Below are positions 29,157 to 41,194 of a stretch of DNA of 64,000 nucleotides, in pieces. The position numbers and the translations under genes were made by a program. Origin of the DNA: Parelaphostrongylus tenuis (taxonomy: Eukaryota > Nematoda > Chromadorea > Rhabditida > Metastrongylidae); the NCBI GenBank assembly GCA_019055375.1, contig JAHQIW010000610.1:1-64000 (forward strand), in the 5' to 3' direction. Below the pieces are notes generated by a model that saw only the letters and a list, made by a program, of their open reading frames with translations, made no database searches and was not told the DNA's origin. Within the stretch, counting starts at the first letter, position 1. Each line of letters begins with the position of its first letter.

Positions 29157-32100
29157 CTACAAATATCCGAGGAAATAAATTAACCGTTGAGGAAAAACAG
29201 CAATAATAAACACGCTTGCTTGCTCTGAAAATAAAAATCTTACCTTCAAAAATGGATCATTAAGAGTCCGTTGAAGCGCAGCGCCCACTTCGTCTCTCGT
29301 ACACCACCGTGCAGTTTCCAATTCGGTAGGGCAGACGTCAATCTGAAGTGGAAAACATTTAAAAAATCCCGAATGACTCGTTCCAAAGTGTACTACACTA
29401 ACTTTACAGACCTTCATCGACATATCTGCGACTGCATGGTGAGCACACATGAGAGAACAATCTGGCATTGGCCACGATTGACTGCGATTCAAATAAACGA
29501 CTTTAGAAACGACAACACCCACTTCCTCGGCTACTTCTCGGCGGACACAATCCTCAAGCGACTCTCCGGGCTGAATATTTGGCTACATGGTGACTTCAAT
29601 ATTACTGATATAAAGCGAAGTTATCCAAGTTACTGTTGATTACATAATATTTGAACGACAAGCAATCCATTACTATGTGAAAGTGTGCCGAACTGGTGGT
29701 CATCAACACGACGTTTAAGGTTATGGAAACCAGCGCATAGAGCATATAACATTGTCTTATGTAGTATGTTTACTAGTATTTTTACTCAATCATTTATTCA
29801 CGCGACCCGTTGTCACAATTTCTATTGTGCGAATTCCAGACCCAGCATTCGATTCGCTTTTCGTCTTCTTGAATGACATAGGATACTGGTCTAGCATGTC
29901 TCCTTGCAATCTCAAGTATAGCCTGGCTGTGGCGTCCCGTAAAGCGTTCTTGTTGACTGCCGGAGGTGTTAGGTAGTGTAGCTCGGCTCCACGTGCACCA
30001 CGACGAGCATCGCAACCATTTGGCCGCGGCCATCCCCCGTTTACTTTATGACTCTCAGTGATTCATCTATATATCAGTATCCTGGTTATCCTTATAAATA
30101 CCGCCGAATGATGGTGGAATTAGATTATATCTGAAATTCCAGTTATCCGTGCCAGAACGTTTCCATCTCTTCATAACAAGCTGCTGCCGTTATTTGTAGA
30201 CCGCGTACACCATTTCCAGAAGGCTTACTCAGGTATTTCGAAAAGAGCTGAATCGACGAGCATAGGACAAGATCCCTGAAAACAAAGTTGTCAAGTTTCA
30301 GCTGCACCACATACGATCTCGGATAACTTTGTGAACGACGGATCTTTAACGTCTCGAATGAGAGAAGCATTGAAATCCGCAAAATATGTACAATCAGGTC
30401 ATTCAAAGTAAGAGACATCTCACTAAACAGATATGTGAGGTGAAGATATCTTTCCGGGGACGTGGTGGCCGAATGGTTGTGATGCCCGTCGCGGCGCGCG
30501 CGGGCTAAGCCCCATCCCAACACTCTTCAGCAGTCACTAACTAACTAGCCAGGCTATCCTTGAGATTGCAAGATGTGCTCAGCCAGTATTCTACGACGTT
30601 CAAGAAGAAGACGATGAAACGACTTGAATACTAGAAGTATTGCGATCCGTTCAGTGAAGATAGAAAGTGTCAAAGATTTATTTCTTATCTTAGGAAATCT
30701 GATCACTCACGTAAGCGAAGCCGGCAATTGCGGTGTACACACCTCCTGGAGAGCCCTTATGCCGAATCAAAAGTGCATGAGAATCGGTGGGATCGGTGAC
30801 AAGAGTGATGGTTACTGGATTAAACTGAAATATGGTCGTCTCATTTATAACATACATATTTTCCATCATAAATCAGCTGTCTCCTGAACATATTTAATTT
30901 CCGTCGATGAAGGCCCCATCCCACCATACTAATGGGAAAGTAATCGTTTCTGAGCACAACTGAAGATTGGCTATTAACCATTTGACGATTAGCTAATCAG
31001 TGTGGCTGGTCATCGAACCATGATCATACTTTTATTAGTAATTAGTAACCAGTAATGATGTGGTAAACTATTTTTCTGAGACTCCGATCTATTCTTCGAT
31101 TCACATAGTCAGAAACGTTTCGAGAGAGCTTATGAAATCTACTCATGGTCACCAGAGGTTAGAAGAAAAAAGGTTTTCAAAAGCTTTGTACCCTTTGTGA
31201 AGAGTAATAAAGACCCACCGTTGGATAGTAAAAGCGCGAACAGGATGCACAATTCGCAGCCGATTTGCTGACACGCATTCGTAATGGAGAACCACATTTG
31301 GGGCACCGAAGGTAAATACGGGACCAACGAATCAATGTCTGGAACTAAAAATCAAATATATTTCCGTGGAAAAGGTACGCTTAGGGAAAGCGCGAAATAT
31401 GGGCCAACAAAAAGGACACGAATAAAGGGAGCAGCACTACCAGGTGCACACTATAATTGGGGAAACTGTTTGCTTTTTGCGAACTGCGCTTGGATTTCTT
31501 CAAATTATACCGTTTATACCGTTTATCTTGAGTGTTTTCTTACGCTCAAATTTCAATACATCTCATAATTATAATTTGAGCCAACATGTCGTGTAGTCTA
31601 TGTATGGGGTTTTGTACAGCATAGAAACTTTTCCACGAATTAGAATTTAGACATTCTTTTTTGGATTTATTTTGAATGTTTATTGCGAGGTTTTGAAAAC
31701 ATTCGATCTTATGGGGCAATTTTGATCTAACAGCCGAACCCCATCGACTGAAAGTGGTGATGGACCAGTGTCATTGTACACTATGCCATCACCACATACC
31801 ACATACGCCTCCCTCCTTGCTACAATGCAGGGCTTAATGTGGGGCGGGGGTCACTGCCGAGGAGGCCGAAACCTCCGAAACACCGGTGTATGGCCCTGAC
31901 GTACCAACCTCGTTTAGGCTTTAGACATTCTTTTTTTGGATTTATTCCACAAATGGTTCCTATTTCTATAATGTCTGAGCCTCCTAAACTAATCAGATCA
32001 CTTAAACCTTTGACTCAATATTTAATTCAGTCTCAAACAGCCTTTCCAACAAACTATTCCATTGCATTCCCAAGACCTTTTCTTTGATCCGTTACCTTCG

Positions 32101-33947
32101 CCTTCACATGATCTTATATCCAAGCTGTTCCCATAATCTTTTCCTTGATGTGATAGCATCGCCCTTCCATTCACGACATTTTGACCGTTTCACATTAAAA
32201 CATGCACTTGTAGCTTTTTGTGCTTTGAACTTTCTTTTCCATCGGTTATACGCCTGTAATCCTTTGCGCTATATCAGATTAAGCCTTCGTCTTCTCTTCT
32301 TATAAAAGCGTAAATCCCGCCCCAAGGGTAGTCCGGTAGTTCCATAGCTCCATTGTTCCCGTGTTCCAGTTGTTCACCTACTTCGTTCGTATCTACTCAC
32401 CTAATTACATATCGTCAGATTGCTATGTATTGTTATTATTGCTATAAATAGTCATAACCCAAACGGAATTCCCGTGCTTACGTGAAAACACCCGCATGTC
32501 AAGTTAGTACAAGTCGAGCATTCTGCTTCAAGCTAGTAATGCTTATTGTGTGCTACAGACTATCCGAAACTCAGCATTCTCCACTGAACAGCGTGGTACA
32601 CATGTTTTCGCCTTGGCAGCCTCACCAGTCGGGCAGAGCCCTTCGTCTTCAGCCAGTCCTCTCCGGTTACTCCAGTCCCCTTACTTAGAATAGGTGACGA
32701 TGAACGATTTACACGTTGCGTCAAGTGAAATAAATCACCAGATCGGCAGTGTTGTACACTCAAGTGTTCTTGGCTATTAGATCATACAGTTATAATTATA
32801 AATAGATTATGAAATATATCGAAATTTGTGTGGTATTAAGAAAACGCTTGGAACAAACGGTTTGGTATTTCCAAAATACCAGCCGAAAACAAGCGAATGT
32901 ACAACACTGCCGATCTAATGATTTTCCACTTGACGGCGAAAGTATAGATCGTTCGTCGCTAGCACCCCCGAGAGGATTGGCTAGAGACGTAGGGCCTGGC
33001 TGACTGACGAGACTGTCAAGGCCGACACGTGTATCGAGCTGTATGAGAGCCCATAAACAGACCACATGACGTGATGGCTCAAATAGTAATTATGAGATAT
33101 GATAGTTGCTGAATTCGTGAAATATACGAAACTTTTCATACACGGAAAGAAACAATTCGAGCAATCAGTAAAGGCGATGCCAATCCTTTGGGGACGAATC
33201 CATCACAGCGGTCATTCTACTTGACGAGATGACGAAGGGCACATCACAGCGGGCACAGCGGTCGCTCCTGGTCATTCTACTGACATTGTTACTGTCGTAA
33301 CCAGTAAACTCGTCGTTGTATGCTCCAGTTCTTGAACTTTAAAAATGCCTAGAAGCATTTAAGGAACTCTAAATAGATAATTTAAGAAAGCCAATTAAAA
33401 TTGCCAGGGGGTGTGTGTACGTTAGACAACCACGCCGTCTCGAATAGGTTACGTATTTACAGTCAAGTCTGTTTTACACAACACTGACCTTTGCAAGAAG
33501 ACTCCTCTCTTTTTCGTCTCCTATTCCCAACATGGCTGCCCTCAGTTCAAGAAAGCACCCATCAAGGCAGCGACCTAGATCACCCAGAACATCTTCCTTG
33601 TGAACTGGAGAATCTTCAGAAGGCTCCACAACTCGCAACGACGTTCCAAGTAGTGGAACATAAAGTTTTACATTATTATATAAGAAGGGATATAAAACTA
33701 TACATAAATCTAAGAAACATGCTTCATGAATCAAGCTCTAACCAATTCACTATTCGACTGTTCAACAACGTCAAGTAGACAAGAATTTGTTGTGTCGAAA
33801 GAAAGACCATAGTCTCCAAGTTTCTTTATAAGTTCTGGAATCGTATAGTAGCATTACTTACAAACTGTATGTCATAAACAATGAGCTCTAATTCTCCTCA
33901 CCAAACCCTCCTGATTCCATGCTCGGAGGATTCTTCACAGAACCGAC
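29157..33947 (-). CDS. ndx-9: NADH pyrophosphatase-type Nudix hydrolase (NUDT12/NDX-9), 5' end not found
   Basis: NUDT12-type enzymes hydrolyse NAD(P)H and NAD-capped RNA at the pyrophosphate. Exons, 5' to 3': 33947-33902 (tentative), 33709-33489, 31344-31219, 30824-30711, 29570-29412, and 29342 to a stop at 29157-29159. All phases agree. A family helix (LELRAAMLGIGDEKERSLLAK region) leads into a zinc ribbon with CPKCG and CASC. Then come SHALLIRHKGSPGGVYTAIAG and a perfect Nudix box: GFAYPG, E, SLEDCVR, REVAEEVGV, fitting GX5EX7REUXEEXGU. The NADH-specificity motif follows as SQSWPMPDCS (family SQPWPFPxS). The C-terminal end is uncertain: a GTAAG at 29243 could be a donor, but its nearest acceptor would leave a 19-nt intron, so I read through. 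About 90 N-terminal residues are missing, presumably in 34-41 kb. Family identity is firm. Confidence 0.9.
29785..30045 (-). repeat. tRNA-like SINE, family S3
   Basis: CACGCGACCCGTTGTCAC, CAGCATTCGATTCGC, GTCTCCTTGCAATCTC, TTGACTGCCGGAGG and CGGCTCCACGTG. Sits in the ndx-9 intron between the Nudix-box exon and the one upstream. Confidence 0.65.
30455..30670 (+). repeat. tRNA-like SINE, family S3
   Basis: GGACGTGGTGGCCGAATGG, TTGTGATGCCCGTCGCGGC, AGGCTATCCTTGAGATTGC, TTCTACGACGTTC and ACGACTTGAATACTAG. It forms a facing pair with the minus copy at 29785-30045. Antisense to ndx-9. Confidence 0.65.
31480..31640. repeat. Partial family D arm
   Basis: TTGAGTGTTTTCTTACGC, TCAAATTTCAATACATCTC, TTATAATTTGAGCCAACATG and CGTGTAGTCTATG: the outer half of a family D arm; the ribozyme part is missing. 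Confidence 0.55.
31848..31896 (+). ncRNA. Hammerhead-like motif of a separate family
   Basis: Stem I GGGTCA pairs with TGGCCC. Core CTGCCGA (31854-31860) has C where the invariant A should be. Stem II is a perfect GGAGG/CCTCC with loop CCGAAA. Core GAAA follows, then palindromic stem III ACACC/GGTGT without a loop, and cleavage base A at 31890. All three helices are intact although the core carries a damaging change, so this looks like a recently disabled ribozyme or a variant. It is antisense to ndx-9. Confidence 0.5.
32480..33100. mobile_element. Nested, decayed family D copies
   Basis: Two mutually inverted segments around CACTTGACGCAACGTG/TTCCACTTGACGGCG share GATCGGCAGTGTTGTACA and its complement. 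Decayed ribozyme cores are visible on minus near 32600-32635 and on plus at 33004-33035 (CTGACGA, then GACA in place of GAAA). The outer arm AGACCACATGACGTGATGG follows. Confidence 0.5.
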
Positions 33948-36900
33948 CTGAATAATTGCAATAAGCAAGGCTGATCGTTCTCTGATCTTTTTTTACTAGT
34001 GGTTTCCAATCCACCATCAACAAGAACATTGAACGCCGAAATTCACTGAAATATGTATGAATGGGAAACTACCAGAGCCCACAACAAATGTGCATTCGTG
34101 ATTGGATCAGAAAACAACTGATATTCTTGCGCTGCCCCAGAGAACAAGTTACGGTGACTTAGTAGAGGTACAATAATATTACGGACCAGATACTAACCAC
34201 TATGTCATCAATGATTTAATGATATAAGAAGGCACGTGGCCCAATTGTTAGAGGTGCCCTGCAACGTACGTGTAGTTGTTGATGGTTTGATGTTGCGTTG
34301 AAAGCTCATCATGCCTACATGGCTCTGGGATTCGCAGACTGGTACCTGACTTGTCTGGGAGTTATTTTCTGTTAGACCGCAACAAATAAATACCCGACCC
34401 CATTTTCTGGACAAAAATTTCTCATGGAAGTGATAGTAATCATTTGAAAGTTTGAATCTCCGGTGGAGCCATACATGGCCGGTTTTTCAAGACAGTCAAA
34501 ACACCTTTCTATAGCGGTGTTAAATCCGAAATATATGTTTCACACCCACCGCGTGCCTTCATTTTTATCAAGCGTATAATTGGCTGGAAGCACGAAAATC
34601 ATATGAACGTGTAGAGTAAATTTCATAGAATCTGAGTCAACAGTTTTATCTGGAATTACTTTCAAAGCGAAGAAAGAAATTGAAATTGATTTCCAATTGA
34701 ATAACAAGTAGTATCCTACATGTTAAACACTCTAGGTCGTCAATCGATCGCCACGCCCTCCAAAGCGTAAATTAGCTGGTAAACAAGCCGCTGAATATAT
34801 GAAACTCGATCTTATTTTCACTGCTGCACTGCAGTGAAACATTCTTTCCCAGAGGGTATGCACAGCGTTGGAATAATTGAGATTTAAGCTATTACTAATA
34901 GTCTGAAGAAAGAGCTCTGCCCGGTGAGGCTTGAAGCACAAATCTTTTCTTTTTCCTGCAGAGCTATGAAAAGAGCTTTTTCAAAAGGCAAACATATTTT
35001 TCTACGAGACTTGTGCTGTCGAAAGAGTTCTAACACTCTAAGGAAGGAGTCTTGTCCAGCGAAATATAAACGAGGTAAGAAAAAACGCGTAATAGTGAGA
35101 CACACAATTTTATTCTTGACTTTACAGCGTTATAAAGGGGTGTTTCGAAAACCGACCATGCGACGCGCTAGTCAAAGATTCAAGCTTTAGAATGAATACT
35201 AACAATCCTATGGAAAATTCTTGTTCAAAAAACGAGGTCGAATATTCATTTGTTGGCGTCTAGCAGAAAAGTACCCACTTACTTTTGACAAAGCTTGATA
35301 AAGTCAAATGCTAGAAACATCTAACGGAAACTGATCGACGCTGACTCTATTCTTTTTCCTGATTCATGGACAACTAAGTAATGTTGTATTGCTCTAAGTC
35401 CAAAGCACTGGCACAACTAAAACCACTTGTTTCCCAAAAGATTTGTATAACCTACCGGAAAAAATGCTAATATCATTGACGTTGATAGTTCTTTTTGATG
35501 GAAAAATCTACTTTGTGGATGAAAAAGCTATCTCACAACCTTTGAACGATAGCGTTGAAAAATTGCAAATTTACAAAAGATTTATACTATAAATCAGATA
35601 ATGGACAATAAAGCGTACGGCTTGTACCTTATGCACTTACATTACATGTTTACATGACATGCACTGGGCTACTGACGTAACAAATTGCCTACTATTTTTC
35701 CCAATAAATTTGGTACCCATTTACATAGCTCAGAAGGAAGGAGGATTAGTGAGCCCGGGCACAGAGACGGAATCATCGATCATAAAGCGATTTGACAGAT
35801 CCTTGAACTACTGAACTTTACGATCTTATTTCGATCTTTGGTTCCCAAGAACAAAAGTTACATAGAATTCATTAGCCCGACCTTCTGTGAAAATCGGCAC
35901 GGATGATAAAAAATATCTTACGATCTCCCCTTTTTAATGAAAATTTGCGCGAGGTTGGTATCCTGCTCTGAAATCTGATCGTTACCATTTTGCCGATTCC
36001 GCCTTCATCAGAGCTCACACATAGTATGATCATACCATTTCTAATTTTTTTCTAATTTCTTAATCAGTTAATTTTGTTATATGTGGTGAAAATATAATAC
36101 AAAATCAGCTCAACAGTACGGCCTTTATATAGTAACCTACCGTACTTTACTAGAGAAGGCAATACGACGCTTAACTCAGATTTATTTCCTTAAGGTTCAT
36201 TTTCCACAGTATGTCACAACACAACGGTGCCTTCTCCGATATAAATAATTCCGATGGTAGATTTCCGTATAATAGCCAAGCAGCTAAATTAATCTTGTAC
36301 TAGATTTTCACTGCATATATGAAATGTCAACTGAGTAGTTAGACATGGTATGATATAGTACGACTAGGCCCTGACGAAAGCAAAATCGCCGAGACGTTAG
36401 GCATCAAACTTCAAAAAGAGTAGTACACCTCGTACGAGTTTTATGTAGAAATAAAAAGGGTCAATCCGTAAGTTGATTGGAAAAGTTACAGCGAAGAATT
36501 TTAACGCTAAACTCGACTTCAGGAAAAAATTAAACACGTCCTTTCATCAGCTTCCCCCAAGCTCAGTAGGATACTTCTGTTCAGCTCATAATAATGCATA
36601 AGAGGCGACGATTTCTTTGATAAGCGCCGATTAATTCATTGATAACTAAAGTAGTGGGGAAATTGATAACCCTACAGATTCAAAGAAGAGACTTTCTCTA
36701 ACATCCAAGGCATATGCAATTTTCAGGTATGTCACAACAACTTCAAATCTACCGAGTTTTTTGAAAAATTCATGATAGAAGTTTAGAAAAAAAGAAAATT
36801 TCTAGAACTTTCAGTACTTTGGCGATATGATGCAATGCCGGAAGCATGAAAGACTGATTGGAAAACTTGAGAGCTGCTCGATAATTTCTTCATAAACATC

Positions 36901-37850
36901 AATTTATAGTATTCAGAGTATTTTTCGTTGAACATCTATTACGATACGAACTCTGGCCAAAAAAGATTTTTTGAAATCTTTCTGAAACTCTAATAAACTA
37001 TAGTCAGGTTAATATTGCTTCCAAGGCTTACAGCAATCCTATGCCTTAACAAACTTTCTTGTACTTGAATGGTCCCACTAAATACAGTCAGCTTTCAATA
37101 TTCCACCTATGCTCGTGGCCTTCCTGTGTTAAGATTAACGTTTCTATGTTTATATACACACAATAGCAGAGTCACATTTTGGAATTCCGTCTACCACTCG
37201 AAATATTCTTGTGTTCTGACTATAACTGGTCACAGCGATATAGCATCGGGTTGAGAAGATTCTTTGACCTCTGTCCCGAAGATAAGCGTAACCAGTAACA
37301 ACGTTTCCTTTTTTTTCCCTTTTTCATCTCATTTGAAATAAATCTGTATAATTCTGAGCTCTGAAGAAGACGAAGACCTAGAAACATTAGAAAGCCTTCA
37401 CTGTGACATACTGCATCATAAGCGTCTGGAGTAATACTATTACCGTAACTCGAGGACATTTGCAGAGGCAAAGCAGATGTGATTTAATAGCTTCAAGAAT
37501 TGTCCTCTCAAAGGAATAACTTCAATGGTCGATCACTAAAACATTTCAGAACATATTTCAGCAAAACGAACCTCAACAAAGCGGAGTCTTGAACGCTCCA
37601 GTAATCAAGAAGCCGCGTTTTCTCAATAAATCTCGCATCGCTCGATGTAAATCGTAGTGCTTGACGGAAAAACGCAGTTGATCGAACAAACATTCTGAAT
37701 ACGAAGCGAACATTATGATACCAAAGCAGGCTTCCAGATAAGTAAATTAATGGGTTTTCACTGGCAATCAGATAAAGCTATGAGGCTGTATCTGGTGGAG
37801 CACCAACGGTACTATAAACATAAACAAAACTCGCCTCAAAATAAAAAGAT
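33948..37850. other. ndx-9 upstream region, no further exons recognised
   Basis: Contains an S1 SINE fragment at 34225-34360, family H pieces at about 34420-35240 (CATTTGAAAGTTTGAATCTC, CTGCACTGCAGTG) and otherwise unassigned AT-rich DNA. The missing N-terminal exons of ndx-9 should lie here or further on to 41 kb, but no convincing open segment with matching phase was found. Confidence 0.4.
34225..34360 (+). repeat. tRNA-like SINE, family S1
   Basis: AAGGCACGTGGCCCAATTG, TAGAGGTGCCCTGC, GTTGATGGTTTGATG and AGACTGGTACCTGACTTGTC: plus-strand S1, diverged. Confidence 0.5.
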
Positions 37851-37852
37851 TG

Positions 37853-37916
37853 TACCTTTCCTTCGAGTGCTTTATTAAGACGGTGTGGTCTTAATAAAGC
37901 ACACGAAGGAAAGGTA
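37853..37916. repeat. Near-perfect 29-bp palindrome: two family D termini joined
   Basis: The left arm 37853-37881 and right arm 37888-37916 are reverse complements with one mismatch, separated by 6 bp. The arm sequence (TACCTTTCCTTCGAGTGC, TTTATTAAGAC) is the outer end of family D elements. The structure is what end-to-end joining or an internal deletion of a full element would leave. Confidence 0.8.
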
Positions 37917-38185
37917 TAAAAATACCAGCCAGCTAGCAATCGAGTGCGAAAACACTCTGTGTTAGATGAAAATTTCGCCTGACATAGAGTGTAAAACGTA
38001 CGTCATCGACAACTCTCTATAGGGAGTGTAACGCTCCCGAGAGAACTGACTATAAAAAGATCGACAGACGACGGGTTCTGCCCGGCTGATGAGTCTGTAA
38101 GGACGAAACACGTGTCTCGGGCTGTACAAGAACCCTTACCAGACCACATGACATGTTGGCTCGAATAATAATGAAAGGAAAAAAT
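37905..38185 (+). mobile_element. Family D unit with hammerhead
   Basis: A single unit: upstream part GCAATCGAGTGCGAAAACAC, TTTCGCCTGACATAGAGTG, GCTCCCGAGAGAACTGAC, then the ribozyme (38073-38135), then the tail TTACCAGACCACATGACATG and TTGGCTCGAATAATAATG. The same unit recurs at 47870-48075 and 52700-52990. Confidence 0.7.
38073..38135 (+). ncRNA. Hammerhead ribozyme motif, copy D2
   Basis: Outer stem I GGGTTCT pairs perfectly with AGAACCC (38129-38135); inner stem I is GCCCGG/TCGGGC. Core CTGATGA at 38086-38092. Stem II is GTCT-GTAA-GGAC with a GNRA loop. Core GAAA at 38105-38108. Stem III is ACAC/GTGT with no loop. Predicted cleavage after C38116. The bulge TGTACA on the 3' side of stem I is placed where natural hammerheads dock onto loop II. 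All catalytic positions are present. Intergenic between ndx-9 exons and the SLC38A9-like gene. Confidence 0.8.
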
Positions 38186-38229
38186 TTTATTTATATGTTG
38201 GACGGCGATAAATGAAAAACCGATCCATT

Positions 38230-38900
38230 TCGCTAAACAAGAACTTTTCATGCGAGTGTTAGTAATCATTCGAAAGCTCAAAGTTCTGATTAGCGCAGTA
38301 TGTGGTCGGTTTCTCAGAACACTCTTTTATAGCGCTAAAATTCAAAACTCGAAGAACTCAAAAATATGTCTGTTTGTCGGAAAAGCTCTTTTGATAGCGC
38401 TGTAGGAGATGCGTAGGTCTCAATGTTCCAACGCTGCATTTTCTGAGAAAGACCGTTTCACTGCAGTGTAGCGTGCAAAATAAGATCGCCTTCACATACT
38501 AGGCAAACTTGTTTACCGACAAATATCGATCCATATGGGTTAGATATGTGGGATGCAACTTGCTTTCAATTGGGAATATCTTCTTAGCTTTGAGAAAAAC
38601 TTCATATAAAACGATTGACTCAGATACTACAAAATTTTCTTTACATATTCATATAGTTTTTGTGCTTCCAGCGAATTAAACGCGTGAGAAAAATGAAGAT
38701 GCGCATAGTGTGCAAAAGATAATTTCATTCTAAATTTTACAGCGTTATAAAAGGGTCTTTTCAGAAAACGACTATGTGCAGATGAAGCCACAGATTTGAC
38801 CTTTCGAATGAGTACTGACACTTCTATGAAGAATTCTCTTCCAATGAAAGAATCGGTTTTTCAATTATTGCCGTCCAACATATAAGTAACAAAAGATCAG
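38230..38900. repeat. Family H repeats, tandem-like
   Basis: GTAATCATTCGAAAGCTC, CTTTTATAGCGCT, GAGAAAGACCGTTTCACTGC, TTTCGAATGAGTACTGAC and TTTACAGCGTTATAAAAGG recur at irregular intervals. Related segments occur at 34420-35240, 39200-39440, 48290-48980 and 56300-56640. Confidence 0.55.
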
Positions 38901-39689
38901 TAAAGACATTATGCTATTGTGAGAGAAATGATGCAAGAGGATGAAGATCACATGTTCTCTTACATGAATTATATCAAAGCACTGCAGACTTGACACAGTA
39001 GGATTAAGATCTCTCATGGAAATGACTACAACGTAGATCATGACGATTCAGTGATGTCGTCTACAACATACTGTGGCACGCACATGTAGAGGACTTTTTG
39101 GCCAAACAAAGCATTTTCATTGGACTTCTAAACTCCACCACACATTTAATAGTCACTGAATAGCCCTATAGAAATAAAACAAAGAAACGGCTACCTGACA
39201 TTGTACTTGGTTTCTGAAAAGGTCTTCTTAGTTCACTATTTCAACGGAAAAATAACTACGTTCTAGCTTCGATTTGCATTTCCTGAACTCTCACCTGTGC
39301 TTGGCTCTTCACTAGGCTTTAAGTAGTCATTCGATAGCTTCGAGAATGGCGAAAATAACAATAAGCTTGCTCTCTCGAAAAAAAAAAATCTTTCTGACGC
39401 ACTACAGCGGTGAAGAGAAGATACGATTACACTCAAGTTTTATATGAACATAAGAGTTCCATGTAGACCAAGAACATGGGAGGATACATACAAATACACG
39501 GAACATGAGAGTAATACGAGAATCCTGGAAAATCAACCGGAACGAAAAAAAACCTTAGATAACGAGAATCGCGCTGCGCGTAGCGTTCAACTGCTGTGTC
39601 TAAAGCGTTTAACAATAAAGGCTCTCCCACGCAATTATTAAATGACGAATTTCTTTTTAGAAATTGGATATAAACACAGGAATCATTTT

Positions 39690-39970
39690 TGTAGGAGGCG
39701 AGACAGACAAAAGATCAGGTCGTCGCGCCATTAGAGCAATTGCCGGTCCTTGTGGAACAGAAGGAGATTAAGACTTTCAGGCTAGTAGCTACCAAGGCGG
39801 CGGTTATTCCTGGTACTTCATGGTACCCTTTGCTCCCAGCTAGGCTTTTCGTATGGCAACATCGGACTCCTTCCCAGCTTGGGTGGCCCTGTTGGAAGGT
39901 TAAGCCTCCCGCTGCACCTGGCAGTCCGACACCCATGTACACCTCTCAGCCAAGATGAGGTGACAAACAA
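39690..39970 (+). repeat. Dispersed repeat family J, copy 1
   Basis: Aligns by eye with 57600-57870: CATTAGAGCAATTGCCGG / CATTAGAGCAGTCGCCGG, GGTCCTTGTG, GAGATT, CTACCAAG, GCAGTCCGACACC / CACAGTCCGATGCC and GATGAGGTGACAAAC / GATGAGGAGGTAAACC. Probably a fragment of a larger transposable element; no protein domain is visible. Confidence 0.6.
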
Positions 39971-39999
39971 TCTGCGCGGGAAGGATACTGTAAACTAGA

Positions 40000-40760
40000 C
40001 AAACGACTACTCATACTGTAGGCACGGCATTATTGTGGGCTTAAACATAAGCATACAAGGGATAAAGTTGTAATGTTCATAGCCCATAAAACTATTCTTT
40101 ACCCACATTGCATAAGCTTCAAATCCACACCAATTCGAGTTTGATAGGGATAGCGGAATTGTTGGGTAACATTGAGCAAATAGCAAGATATTTCACAAGA
40201 TATTTTTGACTATTTTACATACGTATCAAGCAGATCAACAGTCGATGCAACCAGACTCATGACAGTAATAATTGAATGAACTTTTCAAGCACATTGTAAT
40301 TGAGGACTCTAAGCGCAGTGCACGAACGAAAACATTGATGAGCGAAGTCTGTGGATGACGATAGGCGGCAGTATTTCAGAATTCTCTTGGAGATTAACAG
40401 TCCCTGTGAGATAAGAGATTGATTGCAAAGGCATTGACCACAAATGAATACAGGATGTATAGAGGACTCTGTAAAGCAAAAATAGACAATCAAAAAACAG
40501 TAGGAGTGAGCGCTGACTTATTCCGGTCAACCTCTGAGCACATCGTAAGCCTAGGTTGAACCACCTCACGATGTCGTGAATGCTTTAATAGCAACACGAA
40601 AAAACAGTCAACTGCTAGATATCAATAGTGGCCACTCGATTCACGACAGAAACTGTATATCTATGGCTGAACTAATATTCATTGAAAATAGTGTAACACT
40701 AACAAATGAGGTGATTAGCATGACAAAGCTGGAATATTAAGTGATTACAGTGTTTGACAA
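40000..40760. other. Nothing recognised
   Basis: AT-rich DNA between the family J copy and a coding-like tail at about 40770-40860. No repeat family or supported exon. Confidence 0.4.
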
Positions 40761-40861
40761 GCAACGCTAATTCTTTTTTGACTTATCCTGAGGTGTAGGT
40801 TCAGGAATATTGGTTGATAAGGAAGATTTTGAACCTCCACCCCCTCCGGAGGTGTGTTGTC

Positions 40862-41045
40862 AAAACAGGAGCCCCGCTAGGCAGTGATTAACACACGCCT
40901 TCAGGAAGGATGAGACGCGAAAAAATTTCCTTCCTACAGAAAATATTGTAATAAAAAATATTCCTACAGGAACTGGAGTTTTGCATACTACTTAACATTC
41001 TTGCATATATAATTATAACATCACTACAGTGCTATAAAAGCCGTA
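40862..41045 (+). repeat. Rearranged S2 SINE
   Basis: Begins CAAAACAGGAGCCCCGC and AACACACGCCTTCAGG, then is interrupted after GATGAGACGCGA by AAAAAATTTCCTTCC before the tail (TTTTGCATACTACTTAAC, CATATATAATTATAACATC). Lies 150 bp beyond the SLC38A9-like stop. Confidence 0.5.
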
Positions 41046-41194
41046 AATTAGAAAATATTTCTCGTACATTATAGATAATTTAAGAAGACAAGTATGCACT
41101 CGTTAGACTCTTAATTCAACATATCTTAATAAATTTACACTCCACGAGCTTTGTTTTGAAGGATGAGAAAGATGAGGGCAATTATAAAGAGTAC

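Noticed and set aside
36366..36405. CTGACGAAAGC...GCCGAGACG as a hammerhead
   Set aside because: Stem I does not pair, and GAGA replaces GAAA. The TCTGAAGAAGACGAAACG strings near 58010 and 55940 also lack a stem II.
40770..40860. Minus-strand Gly/Ser-rich C-terminal-like frame (SGGGGGSKSS ... QDKSKKN, stop)
   Set aside because: An in-frame TGA lies directly upstream with no acceptor before the adjoining SINE. It could be a remnant of a coding exon cut by that insertion, but the support is too weak to call.
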